A DNA stretch of 64,000 nt from Neoarius graeffei (GCF_027579695.1 NC_083596.1:51881900-51945899); one strand, 5' to 3'; positions 33,471 through 45,600 are shown, numbered from the stretch's first letter. Notes: generated from the letters alone by a model not told the origin. Translations and numbers: made by a program.

Positions 33471-34073
33471 TGTTAGGGTTTTGCTGGGATTCGAACCTGG
33501 TTCGCTGGTGTGATAATCCAGCAAACCCCCACTAGGCCACCAGGGGGATGACTCAAATGCAGAGGCGTGAGGCAGAAGTAGAAAAAGTATCAAAAGGTTT
33601 ATTTACAATATTTACAAAAATCCAAAAAGTATAATTCAAAATGCTCAGAAGATCTTAAGGGAAAAAATAAAAAATCCAAAAGTTCAAAGTCAATATAAAA
33701 GCCAAAAAAAAACTAGAAAAGAAAAGGCAAAAATACCAAACGCTCAGAAGATTCACAAAGTCAAAAAACAAAATCCACAAAGTCCAAAAGAAAGCAAAAA
33801 TACAAAGAACACAAGGACATGGACGAGGAAATCGGAACAGAGGTAACTGGAGCTTAAACATAACAGCACAAAGACTCCGTGACAAGAGGACTGAACTCAG
33901 GGGGTATAAATGCACAAAATAAATTGGACACAGGTGACACTAATGAAAACAGGCAATCAACACCAACCCAAAACACAGGACACAGTGGCGACCTCTAGAG
34001 GCCAAAACAAACATAGACAAAAAACAGGAAATAACAGCGGCCTCTAGAGGCCAAAACAGTCCCAGTCCTAACA
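33471..34073 (-). repeat. 3' LTR of sushi-type element
   Basis: 603 bp. Very A-rich on the plus strand, ending in the paired motif GCGACCTCTAGAGGCC / GCGGCCTCTAGAGGCC. Confidence 0.93.
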
Positions 34074-37000
34074 GGACACCCCCCCCCCCAGGAGCGTCTC
34101 CTGACGTTCCCAGGGCGATCCGGATGGGCCGAATGGAAGTCCCGACACAGTTCTTTATCTAAGACATCCCGAGCGGGAACCCAGCAGCGCTCCTCAGGAC
34201 CATAGCCCTCCCAGTCCACAAGATATTGCAGCCCGCCGTGGACCCGGCGGGAGTCAAGCAGGCGATGCACGGTGAACACAGTCTGACCCTGGAAGATGCG
34301 GGGGGGTTCCTAGGGGCAGGGGCATACGTGGAAGTCAGTACGGGCCGCAACAGGGAAGCATGGAATGTGGGGTTGATCCTCAGAGTCTGGGGCAACTGGA
34401 GCCAGTAGGAGACAGGGTTCACCCTGCGCACCACCTTGAAGGGGCCAATGTAGCGAGGAGCCAGCTTGCGGTTCTCAACCCGCAGCAGAAGGTCCTTAGT
34501 GGACAGCCAAACCCGCTGCCCAGGGCGGAAAGCATGGGCAGGTCTTCTATGGCGGTTGGCCTGAGTCTGGTTGGTTCTGGAGGTCTGGATGAGGGTCTTC
34601 CTGACCTTGCTCCAGGTCTTGTGACACCGTCTCACATATTGGTTGACCGAGGGCACCCCCGCGTCCTCCTCCTGGTCCGGAAACAGAGGTGGCTGGAACC
34701 CGAATTCGCACTGGAATGGCGACAGCTTGGTGGCCGATGACTGCAGGGTGTTGTGGGCGTACTCTGCCCATGGCAGCCAGGTGCTCCACGATGTCGGGTT
34801 ATCCATAGCCAGGCCTCGCAGGGTGGTTTCCAGGTCCTGGTTGAGCCTCTCCGTCTGACCATTGGACTGTGGGTGAAACCCAGAGGAGAGGGTGGCAGTG
34901 GCTCTGATAACCTTGCAGAACCCGTGCCACACTCGGGAGGAGAACTGGGGCCCTCAGTCTGAGACGATGTCTTGTGGGAGACCAAAGACTCAGAAGACAT
35001 GATTAAAAATAAGTTTCGCTGTTTCAAGAGCAGAAGGGAGTTTGCACAGTGGTATGAAGCGGCAGGCCTTCGAGAATCTGTCGACTAAAACCAAAATGAC
35101 AGTGTTACCTTGAGACTCAGGGAGACCTGTGATGAAGTCGACTGCCACGTGGGACCAGGGATGCCGGGGAATGGTCAGAGGATGCAGGAGACCCTGGGGA
35201 CGCTGTCGCGGGTTCTTGGTTCTGGTGCAGACCTCACAGGACAGGACAAATGACCTTACTTCCTTCTCCATGTTAGGCCACCAGAAGCGTCTTTTCAGGA
35301 AGTCCAGGGTCCTCTGAGCTCCCGGGTGGGCGGTGAGAGGGGAAGAGTGACCCCACTGGAGAACCTTGGCCCGGGCTTGATGTGGGACATACAAGAGGCC
35401 CGGTGGCCCCGTCCCAGGACCGGGGTCCTGGCGTTGGGCTCGTCGGATGGCCTCCTCAATACCCCAGCGGACAGGGGCCACAATCCGGGACACAGGGATG
35501 ATAGGCCCGACTTCACTCTCCCTGTTAGTGGCAGAGAACAGCCTAGACAGTGCGTCAGGTTTGGTGTTCTTGGAGCCGGGGCGGTACGAGAGGGTGAAGT
35601 CAAACCGACTGAAAAACAGGGCCCACCTAGCCTGTCGTGGGTTCAGTCTTTTGGCTTGCTGGAGGTACTCCAGGTTCTTGTGGTCAGTCCAAACCAGGAA
35701 TGGATGTTGTGCTCCCTCCAGCCAGTGCCTCCACTCCTCAAGGGCCAATTTGACCGCTAGCAGTTCTCGATCCCTCACATCGTACCGGGACTCCGCAGGA
35801 CTCAGGCTGTGGGAGAAGTAAGCGCAGGGGTGCAGCTTTCTTTCCGAATGTTGAGAGAGCACCGTGCCGACACCACTGTCCAAGGCGTCCACCTCCACGA
35901 TGAATGGTTGGGAGGTGTCCGGGAGGACCAGAATGGGTGCCGTGCAGAAGCGATCCTTGAGGTCTTTGAACGCCTTTTCCGCCTGAGGAGACCAGACATA
36001 AGATCCACCTGTCCCTTTGGTGAGGTCCGACATGGGTGCTGCTACAGAACTAAAGTTCCTGATAAACTTGCGGTAGAAGTTAGCAAATCCTAAGAACCGC
36101 TGAACCTCTTTGACAGACTTGGGAGTGGGCCAGTCCCGGACGGCCAGGGTCTTGGCTGGGTCCATTTGGAGTTGGCCTGTCCATACAGTAAAACCCAGAA
36201 AGGAGACCTCGGGAACATGAAATTCGCATTTCTGGGCCTTGGCAAACAGATTGTTCTGTAGCAGCCTCTGGAGAACCTGGCGGACATGGTGGCGGTGCTC
36301 CCGCACGGTCTTGGAAAAGATAAGGATGTCGTCGAGGTAGACAAAAACGTACAGGTTAATCATGTCCCTCAAGACATTGTTGATTAGGGCCTGAAAAACA
36401 GCTGGTGCGTTGGTGAGTCCGAAGGGCATCACCTGGTATTCGTAGTGCCCAGACGGGGTGTTAAAGGCAGTCTTCCACTCGTCTCCCTGTCGGATACGGA
36501 TGAGGTGGTATGCGTTCCGTAGGTCCAACTTGGTGAAGACGGTGGCGCCTTGGAGCAGGTCAAAAGCTGTGGACATCAGCGGAAGGGGATATCGGTTGCG
36601 CACAGTGATCTTGTTCAGGCCCCTGTAGTCAATACATGGTCGGAGCCCCCCATCCTTCTTGCCGACAAAGAAGAAGCCGGCACCAGCAGGTGAGGTGGAG
36701 GGTCAAATGAACCCAGAGACCAGGGCGTCTTTGAGGTATTCCTCCATGGCCTTGCGTTCTGGCTGAGAGAGGGAAAACAGTCTGCCACGAGGAGGGGTAG
36801 TCCCAGGGAGCAAGTCGATGGCACAGTCGTAGGCCCGGTTCGGAGGAAGAACGGCGTCCCTGCTCTTGCTGAAGACCTCCTTGAGATCCCAGTACTCTGT
36901 GGGAACTTGAGATAACTCGGTGAGATCGGGGGCTCGGCAGGAGACACAGGAGAGCTAGAGAGCAGACAAGAGGCATGGCATGCAGGGCCCCATTCCACAA

Positions 37001-37475
37001 CCTGGCTTGTTACCCAGTCTATGCGAGGGTTGTGGCGAGTAAGCCAAGGAAGGCCTAGAATAACTGGGAACTCAGGTGAAGGAATCAGGTGCAGGGATAT
37101 TTCTTCCTTGTGACCTTGAGACTGGAGGAAGACTGGAGAAGTAACTTGGGTGACTCTTCCATCACCTAACGCTTGGCCATCGAGGGCAGACACAGACAGT
37201 GGGACTTCAAGAGGTGCAGTCGGGACATTGATACTTTGGGCGAAGTGAATATCCATAAAGTTCCCAGCCGCCCCTGAGTCTAACAAAGCTTGACAAGAGT
37301 GGACAAACTCACCCCAGGAGATGGAGACCAGGATGTAGATTCCTTGGCCAGGGAGTCCGGGAGAGAGGGTAGGCCACGTCACAACCCTCCCTTGGCTGGA
37401 TGGGGCGGTCCTTTTCCTGAGAGTTCGGGACATGATGCTCGGAAGTGACCAGGCTTGCCACAGTAGATGCAGCAC
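33995..37475 (-). pseudogene. Pol of sushi-type element
   Basis: Pol begins in a frame shifted by -1 from gag, overlapping it by about 100 bases. The protease has LLDSGAAGNFMD at about 37280. A frame change occurs near 36955. The RT segment then carries a TGA at 36703-36705, and 34990-36603 is open with [13 protein letters not shown] at about 36325, RNase H ([12 protein letters not shown]) and the start of integrase ([23 protein letters not shown]). TGA codons follow at 34990-34992 and 34954-34956 inside integrase. The frame 34159-34932 holds SNGQTERLNQDLE, and after another shift near 34285 a chromodomain ([20 protein letters not shown]) ends the protein. Confidence 0.92.
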
Positions 37476-38383
37476 TTGTCCCTCCTTCTGCGCTCCCTCT
37501 CAGATGTGGAGAGGTGAGTATGACCCACTTGCATGGGTTCTGGACAGTCACTGGAGGAGGTAGACGGGCTCCAGGTAGAGGTAGGGAGGCTGGGGGGGCT
37601 CAGGACTTGGCGGCGTTCTCTCATCCTGTTGTCCAGACGAGTAGAATGTGAGATGAGAGTTTCGAGGTCACTTGGGCATCCAATAGAGGCCAGGCCGTCC
37701 TTGATGGGGTCAGACAGACCATGGTGGAAGGCTGACACCAGGGCAGTCTCGTTCCATCCACTTACTGCTGTGAGCGTCCGGAACGAGATGGCGTAATCTG
37801 CGACGCTTCCTCCTTGCCGGATGGACATGAGCTTTCTGGCTGCTTCGGTACTGATGTCCGCCTGGTCGAAGACCCAAAGCATCTCTTCAGTAAATAGTTC
37901 AAAATCAGAGCACTCAGGTCCCCATCTCTGCCAGATAGCTGTTGCCCAAGTTCGTGCCTTACCAGCTAACAAGGTTATCACAAAGGCAATATTGCGACGA
38001 TCCATAGTGTAGGTGGTAGGCTGTAGCTCAAAGGTGAGTTGGCACTGGGTAAGGAACTCCCGGCACTCACCGTGCTTGCCGTCATACCTCTGTGGTGCAG
38101 GAAGGCTGGGTTCGCGAGGTGAAGGAGACAGTGTGGTGGGAGGCACTGGAGCAGGAACAGGAGCTGGATCAGGATGAGGAGATGCAGGCAGAGATGTCAG
38201 CTGTGCCAGGGTTTTCCCAATTTGCTGAAGCAGTTCCTCGTGGAGAGCAAGGGCCTCACGTTGGCTGGTGAGCGTGCGTCCATGAGCTTCCATGGTCGCT
38301 CCAAAGCATGTCAAAGCTGCCATAATTCCCTGAAGGTTGGCCGGGTAGACAGTTGAAGCAGCCTCTGCTGAGGCAGTCAGCAT
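37379..38383 (-). CDS. Gag of sushi-type element
   Basis: An open 334-residue frame that starts at the first ATG after the primer site (MLTASAEAASTVYPANLQGI). It has a proline-rich linker at residues 68-95 and a capsid-like helical region (RYDGKHGECREFLTQCQLTF, LLAGKARTWATAIW, WVFDQADISTEAARKLMSIR). The C-terminal zinc knuckle is CIYCGKPGHFRASC (about residues 310-323). The same capsid family gave rise to the PEG10/RTL genes of mammals. It is uninterrupted, unlike pol, but nothing suggests host use. Confidence 0.88.
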   Translation of the reverse strand: MLTASAEAASTVYPANLQGIMAALTCFGATMEAHGRTLTSQREALALHEELLQQIGKTLAQLTSLPASPHPDPAPVPAPVPPTTLSPSPREPSLPAPQRYDGKHGECREFLTQCQLTFELQPTTYTMDRRNIAFVITLLAGKARTWATAIWQRWGPECSDFELFTEEMLWVFDQADISTEAARKLMSIRQGGSVADYAISFRTLTAVSGWNETALVSAFHHGLSDPIKDGLASIGCPSDLETLISHSTRLDNRMRERRQVLSPPSLPTSTWSPSTSSSDCPEPMQVGHTHLSTSERERRRRDKCCIYCGKPGHFRASCPELSGKGPPHPAKGGL

Positions 38384-38393
38384 GGAGTCTTTC
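38384..38393 (-). promoter_or_regulatory. Self-priming primer-binding site of sushi-type element
   Basis: The ten bases after the 5' LTR read GAAAGACTCC on the minus strand, with no TGG start expected of a tRNA primer. Nine of them are complementary to GGAGTCTTT inside the LTR (minus strand, 38800-38792), which is the predicted RNA 5' end. This fits self-priming as known for the Tf1/sushi group. Confidence 0.65.
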
Positions 38394-38995
38394 TGTTAGG
38401 GTTTTGCTGGGATTCGAACCTGGTTCGCTGGTGTGATAATCCAGCAAATCCCCACTAGGCCACCAGGGGGATGACTCAAATGCAGAGGTGTGAGGCAGAA
38501 GTAGAAAAAGTATCAAAAGGTTTATTTACAATATTTACAAAAATCCAAAAAGTATAATCCAAAATGCTCAGAAGATCTTAAGGGAAAAAATAAAAAATCC
38601 AAAAGTTCAAAGTCAATACAAAAGCCAAAAAAAACTAGAAAAGAAAAGGCAAAAATACCAAACGCTCAGAAGATTCACAAAGTCAAAAAACAAAATCCAC
38701 AAAGTCCAAAAGAAAGCAAAAATACAAAGAACACAAGGACATGGACGAGGAAATCGGAACAGAGGTAACTGGAGCTTAAACATAACAGCACAAAGACTCC
38801 GTGACAAGAGGACTGAACTCAGGGGGTATAAATGCACAAAATAAATTGGACACAGGTGACACTAATGAAAACAGGCAATCAACACCAACCCAAAACACAG
38901 GACCCAGTGGCGACCTCTAGAGGCCAAAACAAACATAGACAAAAAACAGGAAATAACAGCGGCCTCTAGAGGCCAAAACAGTCCCAGTCCTAACA
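38394..38995 (-). repeat. 5' LTR of sushi-type element
   Basis: 602 bp. A TTTATA box on the minus strand (38832-38827) lies about 30 bases upstream of GGAGTCTTT at 38800, the likely transcription start inferred from the primer-site match. Confidence 0.9.
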
Positions 38996-39001
38996 GAAAT
39001 C

Positions 39002-39789
39002 AGTGTTTCCAAATCTTTTGTAAATCCAGCAGGGCATTGGGTTTGGCTGATGCAAACATTTAGACACAACTTTACTAAAAGATTGATAAATCAGGCCCAC
39101 TGACATACATTAATAACAGTTCAGCCTTTAACACCATTATTCCTGGCAAATTCATAATGAAGCCCAAAGACCTGGGACTGAACATTTTCCTGTTTTAACT
39201 GGATCATGGACTTGATCTGGCTGAATGATGAGAATCAGTAACTTAAGATCTCAGTCACGGTGCCTGAGGAAATCTGACAAACTCACCTCAGACCTCAGTC
39301 ACCCAGCACACAGTTTATTCTCCAAACACTTTCAGAGCATCCAGTCACAGAGAATCAACAAAACACCTGCAGACTGTCAGGACGTCGTCACTTTACACAC
39401 TTTTCCACTGTCATTGTTCAACCTACATGTGTGTATTTTACTTTATATACTGTATTACTTCGCATCGCTCCTGTGAAGGACGGCCCCATGAGGACAGTTG
39501 AAAGTCACACCTGGAGGATGCTCTGGACTCTTACAGTAATGCTTTTATGGCTGAGGACTAAAGTTGACTTGCTAACTTTAGGACTGCAGTTATCATGAAC
39601 AGTTTTGCACTCAAGTTTCCATCAATGAAGAATTATAACATCAACGAAACTGTCCTCATGTTAAAACTGTTAATATTATAGTCATGCTGTCTGTTGTTGC
39701 CCAAATGAGGATGGGTTCCCTTTTGAGTCTGGTTCCTCTCAAGGTTTCTTCCTCATGTCGTCTGAGAGAGTTTTTCCTTGCCACCATCG
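39002..39789 (+). other. Eroded LINE-like sequence and a common fish repeat
   Basis: At 39115-39180 SAFNTIIPGKFIMKPKDLGL resembles the catalytic-Asp region of L2/Rex1-type reverse transcriptases. The reading is broken soon after. At 39685-39789 TGGGTTCCCTTTTGAGTCTG and GGTTCCTCTCAAGGTTTCTT form a motif common in fish genomes whose parent family I cannot name. No gene. Confidence 0.4.
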
Positions 39790-40470
39790 TTAGCAGGGGG
39801 AGGAGGCGCAGCTGCTCCATCGGCCACCCCGAGGCTTCGGCGACCTGTTCGAACAACATGAGGAACGCCTTGGGGTCGTCCTGCGGGCCCATCTTGGTGA
39901 CAGTGAGGTGAGACGGGCCCACGGCCGGAGCGCTGGTGGACCCCGCCGACGTGAGGAGATGCCGGAACGCCTCGCGATATTCCTGCTGGGCTAGCACCAG
40001 GGCTTTGAAGTGCCACTCTTGTTCCTTTCGGAGTGTGATGAGTGCCTGGTGCTGGCTTTGCTGAGTCGTGGCGAGGGCGTGGACCAGGTCGGCGAATGGG
40101 GAGGATTCCATGGGGCTGCTGAGTTGGTGCTCCACAGTCCCGGGTTTCGGCACCACTGTGGTAAGTTCCCTATGGGTGGGTGGAGCACAGAGGATGGCAG
40201 GACAGAGATCGGATTCAATTCAGGCTTTATTGCCACACTTTTCAGTAGACAATTCCACACGGAGACAGAGACAAACACACACACACTGTAGTCTCATCCG
40301 GGGAAAGCTCTCCCTCTGCTCTCCCTCTGCCTCCTTAAATAGGGTGCGGTTACTGGGAAGACACACAAACACAGGTTAATTGCAGTCAGGTGTAGTGATT
40401 CTGCCACTCACCTTCCCTGACTCCACCCTCCTGTCACAGACCGGCGCTTGACCATGCCCCCGCTGCCACA
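39790..40470 (-). mobile_element. Gmr1-type element remnant: LTR and start of gag
   Basis: On the minus strand an LTR of about 314 bp (40470-40157, starting TGTGGCAG) is followed by the same tRNA-Phe primer site (40155-40138) and a gag start MESSPFADLVHALATTQQSQ at 40110. Homology to the intact element continues for about 110 codons to about 39790. The rest is lost. The LTR holds an extra stretch with (AC)n at 40266-40286. It is clearly diverged from the complete copy at 26.5 kb. Confidence 0.88.
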
Positions 40471-41363
40471 GTGTACAAATGGAGGAAATTCAAGACCATT
40501 GTTACCCTCCCCAAGAATGGTCGACCAACAAAGATCGCTCCAAGAGCAAGGCATGTAATAGTCGGCGAGTTCACAAAGGACCCCAGGGTAACTTCTAAGC
40601 AACTGAAGGCCTCTCTTACATTGGCTAATGTTAATGTTCATGAATCCACCATCAGGAGAACACTGAATAACAGTGGTGTGCATGGCAGGGTTGCAAGGAG
40701 AAAGCCAGTGCTCTCCAAAAAATCATTGCTGCTCGTCTGCAGTTTGCTAAAGATCATGTGGACAAGCCAGAAGGCTATTGGAAAAATGTTTTGCGGATGG
40801 ATGAGACCAAAATAGAACTATTTGGTTTAAATGAGAAGCATTATATTTGGAGAAAGGAAAATACTGCATTCCAGCATAAAAACCTTATCCCATCTGTGAA
40901 ACATGGTGGTGGTAGTATCATGGTTTGGGCCTGTTTTGCTGCATCTGGGCCAGGATGGCTTGCCGTCATTGATGGAACAATGAATTCTGAATTATACCAG
41001 CGAATTCTAAAGGAAAATGTCAAGACATCTGTCCATGAACTGAATCTCAAGAGAAGGTGGGTCATCCAGCAAGACAACAACCCTAAGCACACAAGTTGTT
41101 CTACCAAAGAATGGTTAAAGAAGAATAAAGTTAATGTTTTGGAATGGCCAAGTCAAAGTCCTGACCTTAGTCCAATTGAAATGTGGAAGGACCTGAAGCG
41201 AGCAGTTCATGTGAGGAAACCTACCAACATCCCAGAGTTGAAGCTGTTCTGTACGGAGGAATGGCCTAAAATTCCTCCAAGCTGGTGTGCAGGACTGATC
41301 AACAGTTACCGCAAACGTTTAGTTGCAGTTATTGCTGCACAAGGGGGTCACACCAGATACTGA
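40471..41363 (+). pseudogene. Tc1 transposase, truncated and frameshifted
   Basis: Frame 40471-40815 starts at YKWRKFKTIVTLPKNGRPTK; the first 50 or so residues, including the first DNA-binding helix, are missing. A small deletion near 40718 shifts reading to 40758-41363, which keeps [18 protein letters not shown] and DLSPIEMWKD. One codon is deleted next to the catalytic glutamate region compared with the 53-kb copy (MEMLWKD). Confidence 0.9.
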
Positions 41364-41582
41364 AAGCAAAGGTTCACATACTTTTGCCATTCACAGATAT
41401 GTAATATTGGATCATTTTCCTCAATAAATAAATGACCAAGTATAATATTTTTGTCTCATTTGTTTAACTGGGTTCTCTTTATCTACTTTTAGGACTTGTG
41501 TGAAAATCTGATGATGTTTTAGGTCATATTTATGCAGAAACAGAAAATTCTAAAGGGTTCACAAACTTTCAAGTGCTACTGT
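40471..41582 (+). mobile_element. Tc1/mariner element, copy 2, 5'-truncated
   Basis: Same family as the elements at 1 and 52 kb, in the opposite orientation. It begins abruptly inside the transposase exactly where the Gmr1-type LTR ends, and runs to the outer inverted end (TTCAAGTGCTACTG). The usual TA after the terminal CTG is not seen, so this side may also be altered. Confidence 0.9.
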
Positions 41583-41583
41583 C

Positions 41584-41875
41584 TCCTGGGTTATCGAAGT
41601 TATCGAAGGTGTGCATGTGTCTATAGTGGACTTATTCCTGGTTAATTTTGCTACAGTATTAAATAGGAATCTAGGATTAGTTTTGTTATCTTCTATTAGG
41701 AAGGAGAGATATGTTGATCTCGCAGCACTAAAAGCTTTTCTATACTACAGGAAGCTCTCCTTCCACGCTAATTTGAATGCTACCAATTTTGATGCCATTT
41801 ACGTTCCAATTTTTGAGTGGTCTGTTTTAAAGTGCGAGTGTCATCATTATACCAGGGTCCTAATTTTTTGTCTCT
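41584..41875 (-). pseudogene. L2-like LINE, segment between endonuclease and RT
   Basis: The minus strand reads RDKKLGPWYNDDTRTLKQTT-like sequence and then LSSLIEDNK-like codons, typical of the region between endonuclease and reverse transcriptase in L2/CR1-type LINEs. It continues directly from 47073 on the far side of the LINE inserted at 41876-47072. The reverse transcriptase itself is not present: the fragment stops at the Tc1 element. Confidence 0.8.
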
Positions 41876-42695
41876 ATATTTTTTGTCTTCCTGTGCCAGT
41901 ATATAGCCTCTCCATTAGTAAGCCTTATGCAGTGCCTCCTCGTAGCAACACATGGTAACTGGGCACACTGCGGCCCCAGGCTAAACTGCAAAGGACTCGG
42001 AGGAAATCTGGCCCCCAGACTTGTGGCATGCAGGCCCACCGGCATGTGGACATGTCCTGATGCACATGTACCAGGTCCCCAGCTATGGGTTAAATAGCCC
42101 CGTTACCTAGCGGGTCACTTGGTGAGAGAACCAGACTAAGGGAGAAAACCCCAAGAGAAAATCCGGAGTGGAGCCCCGCAGACTGTTGATGTCAACAGAG
42201 ACAACTTCTGGCAACTCCTGCAGCCAACCTGGTGCCAATCTGTACTGGTCTACTCCTTTCCATTGGGTATCATCAGGAAGGCCGAGAGGGAAGTCCTGGA
42301 AACTGGGCAGGCCAGAGCTTCCTCATCACTGCCCAGGCTCGTCACCTGGAGAGGACACTCCAGCTTCAAACCACACTTGGGACAAAGAAACAACACAAGA
42401 AGCGGCAGTTACCGGTTCTAAGCTCTAGTCTAATTGGCGTAGGACAAGAGCGCCAAGGGTCGTTTCTGATGGTGGGAGGGGTTATTGCATTCCACTGGAC
42501 AGCTACCGCCCGCCTCAAGCTGGGCAGCCCCCAGTCAGTTAGGTGCTGTCTCGTCATGGCTAGCCTGCTTCAATGGGTGATTGGAGCTCAGAAGTACCTG
42601 TTATTTGACAAGCTAGCCGTAAAACCCAGTCACCAGACATAAATAAAAGAAAGAAGACATCTTTTCTTCAGTTTGCAACCTGGAACATTAGGACT

Positions 42696-45600
42696 ATGCA
42701 ACCTGGACAAACAACCAACTTGTGTGAAGTCGACGGTCTTAGGAAAACTGCCATCATTGACAAGGAGCTTTCAAGGCTGCAAGTGGACATAGCTGCACTT
42801 CAGGAAACCAGGCTGGCAGACAGAGGATCAGTCAAAGAGGAAAACTTCACCTTTTACTGGAAGGGTAAACCCTTCGCAGTTAATAATGGAGTAAAGCAAG
42901 GGTGCGTCCTAGCTCCTGTTTTATTCAACATATATTTTTCTTACCTAATAAGGCATGCATTCCAAGGAAATGATGAAGGGGTCGATCTCAGAATAAGACA
43001 TGATAGAAGACTGTTTAACATCTCTAGATTCAGAGCAAAGACCAAAGTGAGAGAATCGACTGTGCGTGAACTTCTCTTTGCTGATGATGCGGTGCTAGTT
43101 GCTCACAGTGAAGAATCCTTGCAAAGGCTTTTGGGCAGATTTTCAGAGTCATGCAAGAGTTTTGGACTCAAGATAAGTTTAAAGAAAACTGTGATAATGC
43201 ATCAGGGATCTACGGGATTCAATTCTGAAATTACCTTAGATGAAAATAGGCTTAGCAGTGTCGATAAATTCTGCTACCTTGGTTCTACATTAACAAAGAA
43301 CTTAGATCTAAACGATGAAATTTCAAAACGAATTGGCAAAGCGGCTATGAATTTTGGGTTATTAAAGAAACGAGCATGGGAAAATAATAAACTCTCCACC
43401 AAGGTCAAGGTTCGCATATACGAAACTTGCGTGCTTTCTTCATTGCTGTACTGCTCAGAGACATGGACTGCGTATGCTAGGAACATTAAAAGGCTGAATA
43501 GTTTTCACATGAGATGCTTATGAAAACTGTTAAAAGTTAAATGGCAAGACAAGATACCCGATACAGAGGTACTAAAGCGATCAGGGTTAACACATGTGGG
43601 AACTATAATAATGCAGAAACAGTTGAGATGGCTTGGGCACATCAAAAGGATGGATGATAGCCGTATTCCCAAGACAATTCTTTTCAGTGAAACTCATGAT
43701 GGCTCCAGGAAACAAGGACGTCCGCTGTTGAGATATCATGATAATTGTAAGCGTGACATGAAATTGTTTGATATGAATGTAGAAAGCTGGGAGGAGTGCG
43801 CAACACAACATTCATCTTGGAAAGAAAAGGTGACACAGGGAGCAAAGAGATATGAGCAAGCCCTTATACAGAGAAAGGAGGAGAACAGGACAAGAAGAAA
43901 GCAGCCTTTAACGAATCTGGATGTCAATGATGGTGCATTTATTTGTGAACACTGCAACAAGCGCTGCCGTTCAAGAATTGGACTGTTTAGCCATATGCGG
44001 ACTCATCAGAACTAAAACATTAACGCGTATACCATGAGCTTTAAGATCGAAGGTTGCCTAAACCCGAGGAGGAAACAAGAGAATATGGAGTGGGATTTGC
44101 AGTGAGAAACTCCCTCCTGAAGATGACAGAACCCCCAGCAAATGGTACTGAACGTCTACTCCAGATTCGCCTGTCCACAACACAAGGCCCTGCCACCATC
44201 ATGAGCATCTATGCTCCAACACTCTCAGCCACTCCAGAAACCAAGGCAAATTCTATGATGACTTGAACACAGTTATCAAAAATGTATCAGCAAATGAGTT
44301 TCTCCTCCTCCTTGGTGATTTTAATGCAAGAGTAGGAAGTGATCAAGCTGCTTGGCCAACTTGTCTAGGTCACCATGGTATTGGCAGAATGAATGAAAAC
44401 GGTCAACAGCTCCTGGAGCTCTGCTGTTTCCACAACCTATGTGTAACAAACTCCTTCTTCCAGAGCAAGGATTGTCATAAAGTGTCATGGAGACACCTCA
44501 GATCACGTCACTGGCATCAATTAGATCTCATTATCACCAGACGCCAGACACTCAACAGTGTTCTCAGAACCCGAACCTATCACAGTGCAGACTGTGACAC
44601 AGATCATTCCTTAGTGTGCACCAAGATAAGATTACAGCTGAAGAAGATGCATCACTCTAAGAGAGATGCAATCCCTCGTATCAACACATGCAGTTGTAGA
44701 GATCCAGCTAAAGCAGAGGAATTCTTAGACACCTTGAGGCATGCCTTCTCAGCAGAAGACCTACATCATGACCTTGCATCAGACAAATGGGATTCTATCA
44801 AGACCATCACTCATGAGTCTGCAGTCAAGGTGTTTGGAAAAAGAAATAAGAAGAATGACGGCTGGTTTGAAGCCTCCTGGCCCGAGATGTCCAAAGTCAC
44901 AGAAGCCAAACGAACTGCCCTGCTAAACTTCAAGCAGCATCTAACAAGGCAAAATTGGGAAAGACTGAGGACAGCCAAGGGTACAGCTCAACGCACTGCA
45001 CATGAATGTGCCAACCTATACTGGACAAAGCTCAGCTTGGAGATACAGACATGTGCTGATACAGGCAACATCAGAGGGATGTATGATGGCATGAAGAAAG
45101 CTTTTGGACCAGTCCACACCAAAACAGCCCCCCTGAAATCCAGGACTGGAGAGCTGATCACGGACACATCCAAGCAGATGGATAGATGGGTGGAACACTA
45201 CCTGGAAGTATATGGGACTGAGAACACTGTATCAGAAGCAGCACTCAGTTCGCTTCCCAGGTTTGACGTCATAGAAGAGCTGGATGCTGAACCAACAGTA
45301 GATGAACTCACAAAAGCCATAAACAGCCTCACCAGTGGAAAAGCTGCAGGAAGTGATGGTATCTCTGGCGAAGTGATCAAGTCTGGAGGACCAGTTCTTA
45401 TCCAACATCTACACAACCTATTAAAACTTTGCTGGTCTGAACATGCTGTGCCTCAAGAAATGCGGGACTCAAACACAATAAACCTGTATAAAAGCAAAGG
45501 TGACCAAATGGACTGCAATAACTACCGAGGTATATCCTTGCTGGTAATAGTTGATAAAGTGTTCGCACGTGTAGGCTTGGGAAAACTACAGATTATTGCT

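Larger units (their letters stand above)
33471..38995 (-). mobile_element. Sushi-type chromodomain Ty3/Gypsy element, decayed
   Basis: LTRs at 33471-34073 and 38394-38995 (ends TGTTAG/CTAACA) differ at about five bases plus a short A-run length change. GAAATC flanks both sides (33465-33470 and 38996-39001). The minus strand carries gag, then protease, reverse transcriptase, RNase H, integrase and a chromodomain. Gag is open, but pol has three in-frame TGA codons and at least two frame changes. It belongs to the sushi group related to mammalian PEG10/RTL-type genes. Confidence 0.93.

Noticed and set aside
37379..38383. Domesticated PEG10/RTL-like gag gene
   Set aside because: Although gag is open, it lies between matching LTRs with a decayed pol in the normal position, so it is an ordinary young retroelement, not a co-opted gene.
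42696..43523. 275-residue frame joining an endonuclease start to a reverse transcriptase
   Set aside because: The join at 42872 is the border of a nested LINE with a TAAACCC duplication, so this is not a natural fusion gene.
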